Shown: positions 42,340 to 51,613 of the stretch, piece by piece
How the letters are laid out: every line of letters begins with the position of its first letter
Numbering within the stretch: position 1 is the first letter of the stretch
Source of the DNA: an uncultured Clostridia bacterium
Lineage (GTDB): Bacteria; Bacillota; Clostridia; Oscillospirales; Ruminococcaceae
Assembly: GCA_944388075.1 (NCBI GenBank)
Contig: CALXHI010000012.1
Coordinates: 61,373-125,372, forward strand
DNA: 64,000 bases
Reading direction: 5' to 3'
Notes under the pieces: model-generated
Told to the model about the DNA's origin: nothing
Database searches by the model: none
What the model saw: only the letters and a program-made list of their open reading frames with translations
Position numbers and translations under genes: made by a program

Positions 42340-43611
42340 TCAGAATATGGTTTCGTCACCAATGAGACGGCATTCCATGTAAAACCGTTTGTCTGCCGCA
42401 TGACCCATCGAGAATGTTTTTCGCGGCAATGCGCCATCGGCAATGACCGTCGGGAACAGCTCCGACTTTTGCATATCCGGCAGCAAAATGCCCATCGTAT
42501 TGGGTTCTGCAGAAAGCTGTGCTACCACCTCTGCACCATGGATATAGTCGATCTTCCCGCCATGGGCAAACAGCCATCCGTCAAGGAAATTCTGCACGCT
42601 GCCAACAGTCAGATTCGAGGTCGGCTTGTGGATGTAATAGGTCTTGCGTTCTCCTTGCACGAGAATTTCCATCGCTTGCTCTGCCGGCACATCAGTCTTA
42701 AGGTCGAGGGCTGCGGTCATCTCTGACAGCAAAGCCTCGGCATTGATGTCGATCAGAATGCGGTGAATGGCCTCGAATTGCAGTGCAGAACTGTGCAGAT
42801 TAACCAACTCCACCAACGCATACCGTACCGCACAGTTTGTCGTATCCACACCGGGATGTTCCGCCTTCCATGCCTCATAGCAAGCCTTTGCAGTGGCAAG
42901 CGAATGGTTGCCGTCCCCCATCGCATAGACAAGCGGTGCAACCCCCTCGCCGAAGTGCTCAGCTGCGCCCAAAGCGGTTAATGCCTGCAAAATGCGCTGC
43001 TGCTCGGCTTCGGATACCAACCAGCCCCGAATCGAACCGCCGCCCTGCATCAGCGTGGTATCATACAGCAGCGGCATCCGATTGGTTTGTGCAGTCAACG
43101 GTTCGATGACGGTGTTCTGTGCATCATCGAGCAAAATCATGATATGGGGCAGTTCGAGTGCCGCACCCTGTCGAATCCGCATACGAGGAGGAATGCGCTC
43201 GGCTACGGTTGCCTCGGTCGCACGCACTGGCGAAGTCGAGCCTTTGGTATAATCATACTGTTCGAGGTCAATTTTGCCGACCAGACCCGCACGGCAAAGC
43301 CCATCGCTCTGGATGCGCTCCACATAAATCATCGCATTTTCGTAGGTTTGGAAAATGCCGTCCTGCCAATAGCGGCGCATGCTGCCCTGAATCTCGGCAA
43401 TGCGGTCTGCAACATCCGGATCTTCGAGATAGAGTTCGGGCAGAATCATACGGAGCGTGGACGGGCGCCCCCCAACTAGCCGCTCGGTTTCCAACCAATA
43501 AGCAGGCTCGCTGGTGTATTGGTCGCAAGCACAGACCGCCCAGACATCGGACATGGCAGTTTGGTTTGGCAGCAAAATATTTGCTGCGCTGAATGCAGTT
43601 GTTTGGAACAT
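42340..43611 (-). CDS. DUF1015 family protein
   Basis: 423 residues. The family motif MGDGNHSLATAKACYEAW is present around residues 240-260, with FQTTAFSAANILLP at the N-terminus and FSMGHAADKRFYMECR at the C-terminus. Members are cytoplasmic and often lie near serine biosynthesis genes, but the reaction is not established. No serine gene is adjacent here. Start placed at ATG 43611 after AAGGATG; the frame is open six codons further. The gap to glmS holds the glmS promoter. Confidence 0.85.
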   Translation of the reverse strand: MFQTTAFSAANILLPNQTAMSDVWAVCACDQYTSEPAYWLETERLVGGRPSTLRMILPELYLEDPDVADRIAEIQGSMRRYWQDGIFQTYENAMIYVERIQSDGLCRAGLVGKIDLEQYDYTKGSTSPVRATEATVAERIPPRMRIRQGAALELPHIMILLDDAQNTVIEPLTAQTNRMPLLYDTTLMQGGGSIRGWLVSEAEQQRILQALTALGAAEHFGEGVAPLVYAMGDGNHSLATAKACYEAWKAEHPGVDTTNCAVRYALVELVNLHSSALQFEAIHRILIDINAEALLSEMTAALDLKTDVPAEQAMEILVQGERKTYYIHKPTSNLTVGSVQNFLDGWLFAHGGKIDYIHGAEVVAQLSAEPNTMGILLPDMQKSELFPTVIADGALPRKTFSMGHAADKRFYMECRLIGDETIF

Positions 43612-43657
43612 GAGAATCCATCCTTTCAAAGTTTTGTGAATTTCCGGTCAAAAGGTG

Positions 43658-43686
43658 TTTACAAACGAAACTGTTTGTGCTATAAT
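43658..43686 (+). promoter_or_regulatory. Promoter of the Nudix gene with internal inverted repeat
   Basis: TTTACA (43658-43663), 17-base spacer, TATAAT (43681-43686) preceded by TGC. ACAAAC-gaaact-GTTTGT (43661-43678), a 6-bp perfect inverted repeat, fills the spacer and is a candidate operator. Confidence 0.7.
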
Positions 43687-43736
43687 AAAAGGGATAAGAC
43701 ATTGTTGCAATCATGCAAGGAAAGGAAGCTTCGCCC

Positions 43737-44159
43737 ATGCTGCACGAAAAATCCTGCGGTGCCATCGTGTATCGGAGATTTCATGGCAACATCGAAATCC
43801 TGCTGATCAAGCATGTGAACAGTGGTCACTGGTCATTTCCAAAGGGTCATGTAGAAGGCAACGAAACCGAATTGGAAACCGCAAAGCGTGAAATTAAGGA
43901 AGAAACCGGTCTGGATGTCATCTTGGATCAAACATTCCGGGAAACCGTCTCCTACTCGCCCAAGCGGGACACGCAAAAGGTTGTGGTGTATTTCCTCGGC
44001 TTTGCACGAAACCATGAGTTCGTGCCACAGGAGGAGGAAATCGCCGACATTCGCTGGGTCGACATTGTCCATGCCACCCACCTGCTGACCTACGAGAACG
44101 ACAAAACCATTGTCACGAAGGCACGCGCAGCCATCCGGCAAAACCACCACAGTATGTAA
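43737..44159 (+). CDS. Nudix hydrolase (Ap4A-hydrolase-like)
   Basis: 140 residues. Complete Nudix box GHVEGN..ETAKREIKEETGLD (Gx5Ex7REUxEExGU), catalytic glutamates in REIKEETG, and the N-terminal KSCGAIVYRR typical of bis(5'-nucleosyl)-tetraphosphatases. It probably clears dinucleoside polyphosphates or related compounds. ATG 43737 follows AAGGAAAGGAAG; an upstream in-frame ATG at 43713 has no ribosome site. Confidence 0.9.
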   Translation: MLHEKSCGAIVYRRFHGNIEILLIKHVNSGHWSFPKGHVEGNETELETAKREIKEETGLDVILDQTFRETVSYSPKRDTQKVVVYFLGFARNHEFVPQEEEIADIRWVDIVHATHLLTYENDKTIVTKARAAIRQNHHSM

Positions 44160-44169
44160 CACCAAAGTC

Positions 44170-44198
44170 AGAACGCCGCATCATCGGCGTTCTTTCTT
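44170..44198. terminator. Bidirectional terminator
   Basis: AGAACGCCG / CGGCGTTCT stem with a CATCAT loop and T-rich flank, between the convergent Nudix and HAD genes. Confidence 0.9.
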
Positions 44199-44199
44199 T

Positions 44200-45027
44200 T
44201 TATCGGCAATTGTCCTGTAAAAATCTATGCACCCAATCGGCAAAGAATCCCTCTGCACAGGTTTTCGGTGCATGATAACCACCGACCGCCGCTATGACTG
44301 CCCGTACATGGGGCTGCGCATTCCAAGGACAGCCGGCATAGTCTGCCGCTTGCAGCATGGCAATATCATTATCAAAATCACCGCTTGCGCCGATAATTGT
44401 ACCGGCAGGCAGCATCGTTCGCAGCTGTGTCAAGGCACTGCCCTTGGACACATTCGGCGGCAAAATCTCCAAAAACCAGTCATGAGAACGGGTATAGCTC
44501 ACACCGGTACAGTCAGCCGCCTGCACTCGTATCATCATGCGGTCGATCTGCTCGGGCGCACCGGCAAACAATGCCTTATAGCACTGTGTCGGCGGCAGTT
44601 CGTCAAGCGACCGCAGTACCACCGGAATGCCGGTGATCTCGAGATGCCGCCGTTCATATTCGCCATCCTGAATGACGAATACGCCCTCCGCATTCAGCAC
44701 CTCTGCGCCGACCTGGGGAAACTCTGCCATCAGCGTGCGTAAAATACGATCACTGCAAGCCGGCAGATAGGTCACCGCACAAATCCGCTGCGCCTTCGTA
44801 TCATACAGCACACCGCCGTTATACAGCACTGCCGGAAAATCCGGTTGCAGCAAGTCGAAATACGGCTTGGTTGCTTCCACCCCCCGTCCGGTTGCGATGC
44901 TGAATCTGCCGCCCTCGGCACGGAATGTCGCAATCGCAGCCGCATCGGTCGGATGCAGTCGTTTCTCCGGTGTCAGCAATGTACCGTCCAAATCAGTCAG
45001 CAATGCCAAACCATCATATTTGCCCAT
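44200..45027 (-). CDS. Cof-type HAD-superfamily hydrolase
   Basis: 275 residues. HAD motif I LLTDLDGTLLT with the nucleophile Asp pair near residues 11-13, motif II SIATGRG, a C2-type cap, and motif IV ASGDFDNDIAMLQAADYAG. Cof-type HAD enzymes dephosphorylate sugar phosphates, pyridoxal phosphate or similar; the substrate is not predictable. ATG 45027 follows GGAGAG, four codons inside the longest frame. Lies 34 bases after rluD's end in the opposite order, same strand. Confidence 0.88.
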   Translation of the reverse strand: MGKYDGLALLTDLDGTLLTPEKRLHPTDAAAIATFRAEGGRFSIATGRGVEATKPYFDLLQPDFPAVLYNGGVLYDTKAQRICAVTYLPACSDRILRTLMAEFPQVGAEVLNAEGVFVIQDGEYERRHLEITGIPVVLRSLDELPPTQCYKALFAGAPEQIDRMMIRVQAADCTGVSYTRSHDWFLEILPPNVSKGSALTQLRTMLPAGTIIGASGDFDNDIAMLQAADYAGCPWNAQPHVRAVIAAVGGYHAPKTCAEGFFADWVHRFLQDNCR

Positions 45028-45061
45028 ACTTCTCTCCATTGCGTCGCAAATAGCGACCCTG

Positions 45062-45973
45062 TTATCGTAATGTCCGCAGTACTGCCTCGAAATCCTCCGG
45101 CAGTGGACTGTCGAATTGCATGGCTGTCCCCGTCACCGGATGGACAAAACCAATCGTTTTTGCATGCAGGCATTGCCCGGCAATCTGCTTCACGGGCTTA
45201 CCGTACACCGGATCGCCGTAGAGCGGATGTCCGATATGGCGCATATGCACCCGAATCTGATGGGTGCGTCCTGTCTCAAGGATACAGCGGATATGTGCAT
45301 ATCGCTCAAATTGTTCGAGCAAACGGTAATGCGTCATCGCATCTTTGGAATTTTTCGCAATCACGCACATTTTTTGTCTATCCTTCGGATCACGCCCAAT
45401 CGGCGCATGAATCGTGCCTTCCGATTCTCGCAGATGGCCGCAAACCACCGCTTCATATTCTCGGGAAAAGGCATGGACGGCAATCTGTTCTGCCAAACCC
45501 AAATGCGCCCGATCGGTCTTTGCGACAATCAGCAAACCGCTCGTATCTCGGTCAATGCGATGCACAATCCCCGGTCGAATCACACCGTTGATACCAGAAA
45601 GTCTACCGGCACAGTGATAGAGCAGTGCATTGACGAGCGTACCGTCCGGATGTCCGGGTGCCGGATGCACCACCATACCTCTGGGCTTGTTGACTACCAG
45701 CACATCTTCGTCCTCATAGACGATATCGAGCGGAATATTTTGTGGGGCTGCGGCAAGCTCGACCGGTTCGGGAATCCGCACGCTGACGGTATCGCCCGAT
45801 TGCAGACGGTCATTTTTCTTTGCCGCTTTCCCGTTACGCAAAATCTCGCCGCTTTCCAACAGCTGCTGTACCGCAGAACGGGTCAGCCCAAGCGTTTCCT
45901 GTGCAGCAAGCCATGCGTCCAGACGCTGCCCGATATCCGCATCTGTTGCCGTCAGTATCATCGGATCGCCCAT
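45062..45973 (-). CDS. rluD: RluA-family 23S rRNA pseudouridine synthase (RluD-like)
   Basis: 303 residues. N-terminal S4 domain (LTRSAVQQLLESGEILRNGK), then the catalytic domain with GIVHRIDRDTSGLLIVAKTD (catalytic Asp in RIDRDTSG), GRTHQIRVHMRHIGHPLYGD and the C-terminal HAKTIGFVHPVTG. Modifies uridines in the 23S rRNA. The start is ATG 45973, which shares its A with the lspA stop (TGATG); AGGAGA lies 10 bases upstream. This lspA-rluD order is common in Bacillota. Confidence 0.92.
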   Translation of the reverse strand: MGDPMILTATDADIGQRLDAWLAAQETLGLTRSAVQQLLESGEILRNGKAAKKNDRLQSGDTVSVRIPEPVELAAAPQNIPLDIVYEDEDVLVVNKPRGMVVHPAPGHPDGTLVNALLYHCAGRLSGINGVIRPGIVHRIDRDTSGLLIVAKTDRAHLGLAEQIAVHAFSREYEAVVCGHLRESEGTIHAPIGRDPKDRQKMCVIAKNSKDAMTHYRLLEQFERYAHIRCILETGRTHQIRVHMRHIGHPLYGDPVYGKPVKQIAGQCLHAKTIGFVHPVTGTAMQFDSPLPEDFEAVLRTLR

Positions 45974-46635
45974 CAACCGACATCTCCTGTATCCGCACCC
46001 GGTTTCGATATGGTATCCATATCCACTTCGGTATTGAACAGCTCCGGTGCATCCAATATCTGTTCTGCATCCGGCACAATATCGGCTTCTTCCACACTCG
46101 GCATCCGTCCGACTCGCCGGGAAAGTGCTACCCCTTTTGCATGCTTCAGCGGCTTGGCATCCGGCTCTTCCTTTTCGAGGAACAGTATCCCAACGCAAAG
46201 CACAATCACGCCAACCGTCACACAGCAATCCGCAAAATTGAATACCGCAAATTCAAACAGCTGCAAATCGAGATAATCGACAACCTTGCCGTCTCTCCAA
46301 ATGCGGTCAATGAGATTGCCGATGCCGCCTGCCGCCATCAAGGTTATTGCGACGCAAAGCCAGCGTCTGGTTTTGCCATATCGATGCAGCAGCACCAGCA
46401 ACAGCACAATCACGATCGCCGGAAACACAATCAAAAAGGCACGAGAGCCGCTCAGCATGCTAAACGCTGCACCATCGTTCTCGACATAGGTCAGATGCAT
46501 CCAATCGAAATCTCCGATGGGCAAAAAACTGCGGCTGGGCTGGCCCTTTAATTCCGCAATCGCCCAAATCTTGATCCATTGATCGATGCCGACCAAAGCA
46601 GCAATCGCCACATAGATGATTACAAATGTCAGCAT
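45973..46635 (-). CDS. lspA: Lipoprotein signal peptidase
   Basis: 220 residues, four membrane helices. Cleaves the signal peptide of prolipoproteins after lipidation. Catalytic aspartates lie in GGIGNLIDRIW and FNFADCCVTVG; the conserved YVENDGAAFSML is also present. The C-terminus carries about 55 extra, polar residues beyond the usual end (~165 residues), of unknown role. AAGGGAG precedes the ATG. It serves lipoproteins such as the one at 25.1 kb. Confidence 0.94.
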   Translation of the reverse strand: MLTFVIIYVAIAALVGIDQWIKIWAIAELKGQPSRSFLPIGDFDWMHLTYVENDGAAFSMLSGSRAFLIVFPAIVIVLLLVLLHRYGKTRRWLCVAITLMAAGGIGNLIDRIWRDGKVVDYLDLQLFEFAVFNFADCCVTVGVIVLCVGILFLEKEEPDAKPLKHAKGVALSRRVGRMPSVEEADIVPDAEQILDAPELFNTEVDMDTISKPGADTGDVG

Positions 46636-46665
46636 TTACTTGACTCCCTTTCCTTCCAAAATCAA

Positions 46666-46713
46666 AAGAAAGTAACTTGGTACGGTATTTCTGCCGCAGC
46701 AAGCTACTTTCTT
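46666..46713 (-). terminator. Terminator between divIVA and lspA
   Basis: AAGAAAGTAGCTTG / CAAGTTACTTTCTT stem (minus strand) with a 20-base loop and a T-rich end, 7 bases after the divIVA stop. It should reduce read-through from the division cluster into lspA-rluD. Confidence 0.75.
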
Positions 46714-46720
46714 CCTACAA

Positions 46721-47446
46721 TCAAGAACGCTTTTTCTTATCGTCCCGACGGCTGCCGAATTGCAGATTCTCAAAGCGAGACTCGAAATCGCTGCGCTCTT
46801 GCTTTGGTGAACGTGTTCTCGATACGCCTTCATCAAAGGCAGGCGTTTCTGCTTCCGGCTCTGTGGGCTGTTCCGCAACGCATGCTTCTGCCGCTTCGGT
46901 TACAGGGTCTTCGATCGGTGCAGGTGCAGGCTCTGCGCCACCGCCAATCAGCTCCTCCATATCCTCCGTGGTTTCCGGCAGCTTAGAGATCTGCTCGAGA
47001 TGCGCCTTATACATATCAAACAATGCTTTCTTGAACGCCGCAACCTGCCGCTGTGTTGCAACCAGCGCACGATTTTCCTGCTCCAACTGTGCAGAAATCC
47101 GTTGCAGCTGTGCTTCCTGCTCGGCAATGGCATTCTCCTGAATGGCAGTAACCTCTGCTCTGGCATCGGCTTCGATTTGGGCAGCCGTTGCTCTTGCCTC
47201 CTCGACAACCTCTCGTGCCTGACGCTGCGCACCGATCAGCGCATTCTTCAAATCCTCTTCGCTCTCACGATACTTGCGAATCTCCTCGGCCAGCGTCAGT
47301 ACTTTGTTGTTGCTGTTGGCAGCCTCCTGCTCCATCAAGCGCAGGTCAGACTCGATTTGCGACAGAAATGAATCGACTTCCTCGGGACTGTAGCCGAACT
47401 TTACCTTCTCAAACCGCTTCTTATGAATATCCTTTGCAGTAATCAT
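46721..47446 (-). CDS. divIVA: DivIVA-family cell division protein
   Basis: 241 residues. N-terminal lipid-binding domain ITAKDIHKKRFEKVKFGY followed by EEVDSFLSQIESDL, then a long coiled coil (residues ~30-165) and an acidic, Pro/Glu-rich C-terminal part. DivIVA recognises curved membrane at poles and septa and places other division proteins. AAAGGAG precedes the ATG. It follows sepF by 39 bases, the usual gene order. Confidence 0.93.
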   Translation of the reverse strand: MITAKDIHKKRFEKVKFGYSPEEVDSFLSQIESDLRLMEQEAANSNNKVLTLAEEIRKYRESEEDLKNALIGAQRQAREVVEEARATAAQIEADARAEVTAIQENAIAEQEAQLQRISAQLEQENRALVATQRQVAAFKKALFDMYKAHLEQISKLPETTEDMEELIGGGAEPAPAPIEDPVTEAAEACVAEQPTEPEAETPAFDEGVSRTRSPKQERSDFESRFENLQFGSRRDDKKKRS

Positions 47447-47485
47447 AGTTATGACTCCTTTCCAACTCTTTTGCAGCCTGCGGCA

Positions 47486-48034
47486 TTACATGATAACGCC
47501 GTTGGTTTCCAGTTCGTTGACCAAGTCCTCACCAATGAAACCGACATTATAAGGCGTAATGATATAGGTCAGGTTGGCAACCGGCTTCAGACTGCCGCCG
47601 TTTGCGTAAGCAACGCCGACCAAAAAGTCAATGATCCGACGCTTATTCTCTGCCGATGCCGTTTCGAGGTTGAGCACAACCGTCTTCTTTGCAATGAGGT
47701 GATCGGCAATCTGCTTGGCATCGGTATAGACCTCCGGCTTCACCAACACAACCTGCAGCTGTGCAGTGGCCTGAATATTCACAAACTTGTCCTGCGAATC
47801 CATACCGGCATCCGGCTCCGGGCGGCTCGGACGGCTGATCGACTCTGCGGACGGACGGCGAGGCGGGACATCTGTGACAGATGAACGACCCGAATAAGAA
47901 TCCGAACCGGTGCGAGATGCACTATGGCTCGACTGTCTGGGCTGAGGCTGCTGTGCCGATGCCGACTCGTTATCGTACTGCGCATCATCCTCGTTCGGGG
48001 CAAAAAAGTCACGGATATGATCTACGATTTTCAT
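47486..48034 (-). CDS. sepF: Cell division protein SepF
   Basis: 182 residues. N-terminal amphipathic membrane anchor (MKIVDHIRDFFAPNEDD), a Ser/Pro-rich linker, and the C-terminal SepF domain (VVLVKPEVYTDAKQIADHLI, KKTVVLNLETASAENKRRII, YIITPYNVGFIG). SepF ties FtsZ filaments to the membrane. ATG 48034 follows AAGGAG; the frame is open 14 codons further without a site. Confidence 0.93.
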   Translation of the reverse strand: MKIVDHIRDFFAPNEDDAQYDNESASAQQPQPRQSSHSASRTGSDSYSGRSSVTDVPPRRPSAESISRPSRPEPDAGMDSQDKFVNIQATAQLQVVLVKPEVYTDAKQIADHLIAKKTVVLNLETASAENKRRIIDFLVGVAYANGGSLKPVANLTYIITPYNVGFIGEDLVNELETNGVIM

Positions 48035-48103
48035 TTGGCTTTCTCCTTTTCTTTCTGATTGATAATGACAGCACACAGCGCATGACCGTGTGTACGGAAC
48101 ATA

Positions 48104-48820
48104 TTAGATTGCGGCAGGATATTGGCGAGGACCGAATAATGCCCGACCAAGCCGCACGATCGTTGCACCATAGGCAATTGCCTGTTCATAATCCTCCGAC
48201 ATGCCCATAGAAAGCACTGTCATCGGTGTCACTGTTTGCATGGCGGCAAACAAATTTGCCATGGCATCGAAATGCCGTTCCGAATCCCCCGGCTGTGCAA
48301 TCGGCGGCGGAATGGTCATCAGCCCGTCCACACGCAGATTCGGCATCGCCAACACCTGCTCGAGCAATGCCGGCAGGGCATCGGGTGCCACGCCGGATTT
48401 CGACAGCTCTCCGCCGATATTGACCTCCAGCAGCACCGGCTGTATCAGCTGACGCTGTGCCGCCACATGCTGAATTTCTGTTGCAAGCGATATGCGGTCA
48501 ACCGAATGGATCAGCGTGACTTCGCCGACCAATTGCTTGACCTTATTGCTTTGCAGATGCCCGATGAACTGCACCTCCGCTTCGGGGGCATAGGCATCTC
48601 GTTTCGCATAGTACTCCTGCACACGGTTTTCACCGAGCAAGTGTACACCTGCGGCTACGGCAGTATTGATCAGAACAGGGTCAACCGTTTTGGTCACCGC
48701 CATCAAATGCACATCATCTATCGGCCGATTGGCATGTTGGCAAGCCGTTTCGAGATTCCGGCGAATGACCGCCAGTCGTTCGAGCACAGCCTGCTGCTGC
48801 GGCGTATGTTCAATTGCCAT
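48104..48820 (-). CDS. yggS: YggS-family pyridoxal phosphate homeostasis protein
   Basis: 238 residues, alanine-racemase-like TIM barrel. The PLP lysine is in LMAVTKTVDP; other blocks are LLGENRVQEYYAKRD, FIGHLQSNKVKQL, LEVNIGGELSKSG and SMGMSEDYEQAIAYGATIVR. Binds PLP and buffers vitamin B6 and amino-acid pools rather than acting as a racemase. The ATG lies 11 bases inside the end of the HlyD-like gene. Its place before sepF is typical of Gram-positives. Confidence 0.94.
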   Translation of the reverse strand: MAIEHTPQQQAVLERLAVIRRNLETACQHANRPIDDVHLMAVTKTVDPVLINTAVAAGVHLLGENRVQEYYAKRDAYAPEAEVQFIGHLQSNKVKQLVGEVTLIHSVDRISLATEIQHVAAQRQLIQPVLLEVNIGGELSKSGVAPDALPALLEQVLAMPNLRVDGLMTIPPPIAQPGDSERHFDAMANLFAAMQTVTPMTVLSMGMSEDYEQAIAYGATIVRLGRALFGPRQYPAAI

Positions 48821-50066
48821 CTGCCATCACCCCGTTTACGATGATATCGTCATAGAGTGCCACATACCCGTTCCCCGCATCGAGATTTGACAGGTAGTAG
48901 TTCTCCTCCTCATAAACGATATCGAGCTTGCGGAATTCCGCACTCTCACCCACCAGCACATACACACCCATATAATTGGTGGTCTGCTCATAGCTTGCGC
49001 CGGTTTCCTCGTCTGTAATCGTTTCGGTCAATTCCTTGAACCGAATCGCCTCTCTCGGCACTTTCACACCGCTGATGGTATCCCGCACGATTTCAACTCG
49101 CTCCGTCCGGTGACGAACAACCTCTTCGGTCATCTTCTCACAGCGAAACACACCGAGCGTTTTCGTGATATCCCCTGCCGACACCAAAGACACGACCTCC
49201 ACCGACAACGCCTCAGAAACCGATTCCAAACGAATTTTCGTTCTCGATGCCTCGGACAAACGCAGCTTGGTATTGTCGAACACGCCGACAATATACCACG
49301 TATAGCCATTGACCAGCTTTCCGATGATCTGCTGTTCATTCGACTGTTGGATGCCGTCATTGGTAATTTGCGCCAGCTGCTCTGCGGTCAACTGAGAAAG
49401 ATTCTCCGTTGTCAGCACGCTTTCATAGCCATCCGCATAGCTGATGAAATAGGCACTTTCGCTCGCACGAATGACTTCATTCGGCTCAACCTTTTTGGCG
49501 TTGAGCTGAGCGATTTCCTCCTCCAGCTGTGCGATCTGTGCCGCATACTGCACATCGTTTCCAGTAATCTTGTCATAGGTGCTCATCAGCACAGTCAACT
49601 CTCGCTTGGAACGGGACAGTGCTTCAAAATCGCCATGTTCTCGACAGCGAATCAACTCCCTGTACTGCGCCGCAATCAGCTCCGCCAGATTGGCAGGCTG
49701 GGCATATTCGCTGACACCGGGATTCTCCACTTTCGTGAGCAAAGCCAGCTCGTCCTCCTTCTCGGCGATTTTTGCACGCAGGTCGATCTGCTCCTCATTG
49801 GCATAGACCTCTGCAATCACGCTGCCAACGCCGAGCTTTGCACCATCCTCAACGCAATAGCGAATGATACCGCTTCCCGAATAGGTTTGCACCGTTTCAT
49901 CCCGTACAAACACGCCTTGAAATGCGGAAACATCACTGACCTCCGCATACACGGCCGTTTCGGTTTCGTAATCCTGATTAAAGGCGTGATACACAATGCT
50001 GATGACCAAAACACCGGCAAATATCAAAAGCAAGTATTTGAGTATTTTGGCTGTCAGTTCATTCAT
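48810..50066 (-). CDS. HlyD-like membrane-anchored adaptor in the division cluster
   Basis: 418 residues. An N-terminal membrane helix ([20 protein letters not shown]) is followed by a lipoyl/barrel-sandwich half ([22 protein letters not shown], in part), a coiled-coil hairpin (residues ~90-185) and a second half with an SH3-like region ([13 protein letters not shown]). This is the plan of periplasmic-adaptor/HlyD proteins, but no transporter gene is adjacent. Equivalent genes sit between hfq and sepF in related bacteria as far as I recall, hinting at a wall or division role. ATGA overlap with hfq. Confidence 0.7.
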   Translation of the reverse strand: MNELTAKILKYLLLIFAGVLVISIVYHAFNQDYETETAVYAEVSDVSAFQGVFVRDETVQTYSGSGIIRYCVEDGAKLGVGSVIAEVYANEEQIDLRAKIAEKEDELALLTKVENPGVSEYAQPANLAELIAAQYRELIRCREHGDFEALSRSKRELTVLMSTYDKITGNDVQYAAQIAQLEEEIAQLNAKKVEPNEVIRASESAYFISYADGYESVLTTENLSQLTAEQLAQITNDGIQQSNEQQIIGKLVNGYTWYIVGVFDNTKLRLSEASRTKIRLESVSEALSVEVVSLVSAGDITKTLGVFRCEKMTEEVVRHRTERVEIVRDTISGVKVPREAIRFKELTETITDEETGASYEQTTNYMGVYVLVGESAEFRKLDIVYEEENYYLSNLDAGNGYVALYDDIIVNGVMADGN

Positions 50067-50317
50067 GAGGACTGCGCTTCTTCCCGCTCGACCGCATCGA
50101 GAATCGAAATTGCGCGGGCAGGAACGACCGTCGAAATGGCATGCTTATAGACCAGCTGCTGTCTGCCATCTGTTTCGAGAATGACGATAAACTGATCGAA
50201 GCCGCGAATGATGCCTTTGAACTGAAACCCGTTGGTCAGGAAGATGGTCAGCGGAATGCGTTCCTTTCTCGCTTGGTTCAAAAAGACATCCTGCAAATTC
50301 AAGCCCTTGTTTGTCAT
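50063..50317 (-). CDS. hfq: RNA chaperone Hfq
   Basis: 84 residues. Sm1 motif [20 protein letters not shown] and the Sm2 motif as [10 protein letters not shown] (the usual YKHAISTI form), with N-terminal [13 protein letters not shown]. Forms a hexamer that pairs small RNAs with mRNAs. The last four bases overlap the HlyD-like gene. AGAGG precedes the ATG, and an 8-bp hairpin lies about 35 bases upstream in the leader. Confidence 0.97.
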   Translation of the reverse strand: MTNKGLNLQDVFLNQARKERIPLTIFLTNGFQFKGIIRGFDQFIVILETDGRQQLVYKHAISTVVPARAISILDAVEREEAQSS

Positions 50318-50351
50318 ACTTTTGCCTCTTTCTTTTACTGAAGTTCGGTTG

Positions 50352-50374
50352 GCTGCACGAACCTACCGTGCAGC
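50352..50374 (-). promoter_or_regulatory. Leader hairpin upstream of hfq
   Basis: GCTGCACG / CGTGCAGC perfect 8-bp stem with a 7-base loop, no T-run, between the hfq promoter and its ribosome site. May be a regulatory or stabilising stem. Confidence 0.45.
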
Positions 50375-50433
50375 GGATTCTCATTGTTTTTCTGTCACCC
50401 ATGCACCCGACTGCCATCGGATACACACAGTAT

Positions 50434-50462
50434 ATTATACCACATTCGCTATGATTTGGCTA
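50434..50462 (-). promoter_or_regulatory. Promoter of the hfq-HlyD-yggS-sepF-divIVA cluster
   Basis: TATAAT (50434-50439) with TGG before it and a weak TAGCCA (50457-50462) at 17 bases, minus strand. The -35 overlaps the miaA stop. Confidence 0.65.
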
Positions 50463-51410
50463 TGTTTTTTCTACGATTTTTTGTGCTTCCGATAATATTT
50501 TCTCATTTTCACAAATTTCATCTCGGTATATCCATTGGATTCCTGCATTTCGCCGAAACCAAGTTCCCTGCCGTTTCGCATACCGACAGGTTTCCCGTAC
50601 AACGGTTTCCAGACAGACATTCAAAGGTAATTCATGCTCGAGCCAAGGAATCAACTCCTTATAGCCAATGGCAGACGCTGCCGTTGCACGCCGCATGCCG
50701 CTTGCATATTCGGCACGCACCTCGTCGAGCAGGCCCATCGCAACCATTTGCTCTACCCGTAAGCGAATCCGTTCTCGCTGCCGTTCTCGCTCCCGAAAGC
50801 CGATGCCAATCCGAATCACATCCCAAGGTGCCGGCTGCATCCGACTGCGGCGATCGTGTTCGCTGAGCGGAATGCCGGTCGCCTCATAGACTTCGAGCGC
50901 ACGGATGATTCTACGCAGGTTATTCTCATGCAGGCGTGCAGCGGTTTCCGAGTCAACCGTCCGCAACCGTTCGAGCAATGTGGCATTTCCAAGCTGTATC
51001 GCCTCGGCTTGCAGCCGTTCTCGTACATCAGGCGTCGACGGAATATCCGGGAACTGAATGTGTTCGAGCAGGCTGTCCACATAAAGCCCCGTGCCGCCAA
51101 CCACAATCGGCAGCTTGCCACGGCTGTGGATATCCTCGATCACCGCCCTCGCCATCTCTACATAGCTTGCGACCGAGCAGGGCTGATCGGGCGGCAGTAC
51201 GCTGATCAAATGATGCGGTATGCCGCACATTTCCTCGACCGTCGGCTTTGCGGTTGCGATATCGAGTCCCTTGTAAATCTGCATAGAATCCGCAGAAACC
51301 ACCTCGCCGCCATATCGCTGTGCCAGCGCAATGCCCAAGGCGGTTTTTCCCGATGCCGTTGCACCGACTACCGCCCATACCGGCGGTTTTCCGGTTTGTC
51401 CTGTCTGCAT
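50460..51410 (-). CDS. miaA: tRNA dimethylallyltransferase
   Basis: 316 residues. Adds the dimethylallyl group to A37 of tRNAs reading UNN codons. P-loop VVGATASGKTALGIALA, VSADSMQIYKGLDIATAKP, GGTGLYVDSLL and the C-terminal AIGYKELIPWL with RYAKRQGTWFRR. ATG 51410 follows GGGAG; the GTG three codons upstream overlaps that site. It directly precedes hfq, a conserved arrangement from Gammaproteobacteria to Bacillota. Confidence 0.96.
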   Translation of the reverse strand: MQTGQTGKPPVWAVVGATASGKTALGIALAQRYGGEVVSADSMQIYKGLDIATAKPTVEEMCGIPHHLISVLPPDQPCSVASYVEMARAVIEDIHSRGKLPIVVGGTGLYVDSLLEHIQFPDIPSTPDVRERLQAEAIQLGNATLLERLRTVDSETAARLHENNLRRIIRALEVYEATGIPLSEHDRRSRMQPAPWDVIRIGIGFRERERQRERIRLRVEQMVAMGLLDEVRAEYASGMRRATAASAIGYKELIPWLEHELPLNVCLETVVRETCRYAKRQGTWFRRNAGIQWIYRDEICENEKILSEAQKIVEKT

Positions 51411-51443
51411 AACATCCACTCCCTTCCCTGTAATTCCCCTACT

Positions 51444-51472
51444 ATTTTACCATAACCGATCGCATTTGTCCA
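51444..51472 (-). promoter_or_regulatory. Promoter of miaA
   Basis: TGGACA (51467-51472), 17-base spacer, TAAAAT (51444-51449) with TGG before it, minus strand, 34 bases from the ATG. Confidence 0.65.
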
Positions 51473-51551
51473 GCCATTTCTCCCAAATGCCGCAATTACA
51501 GTCCGACCGCATGCTTTGGCACACAAAATCCTCGAATTTAAGCCTATGCCC

Positions 51552-51580
51552 TTGCATTTTTCACGAAAATGTGGTATACT
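51552..51580 (+). promoter_or_regulatory. Promoter of the DUF2953-gerW-rluB operon
   Basis: TTGCAT (51552-51557), 17-base spacer, TATACT (51575-51580) preceded by TGG, 34 bases before ATG 51614. Confidence 0.75.
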
Positions 51581-51613
51581 GAATTTGTATTGATTCGGAT
51601 AGGCGGTGAGAAA

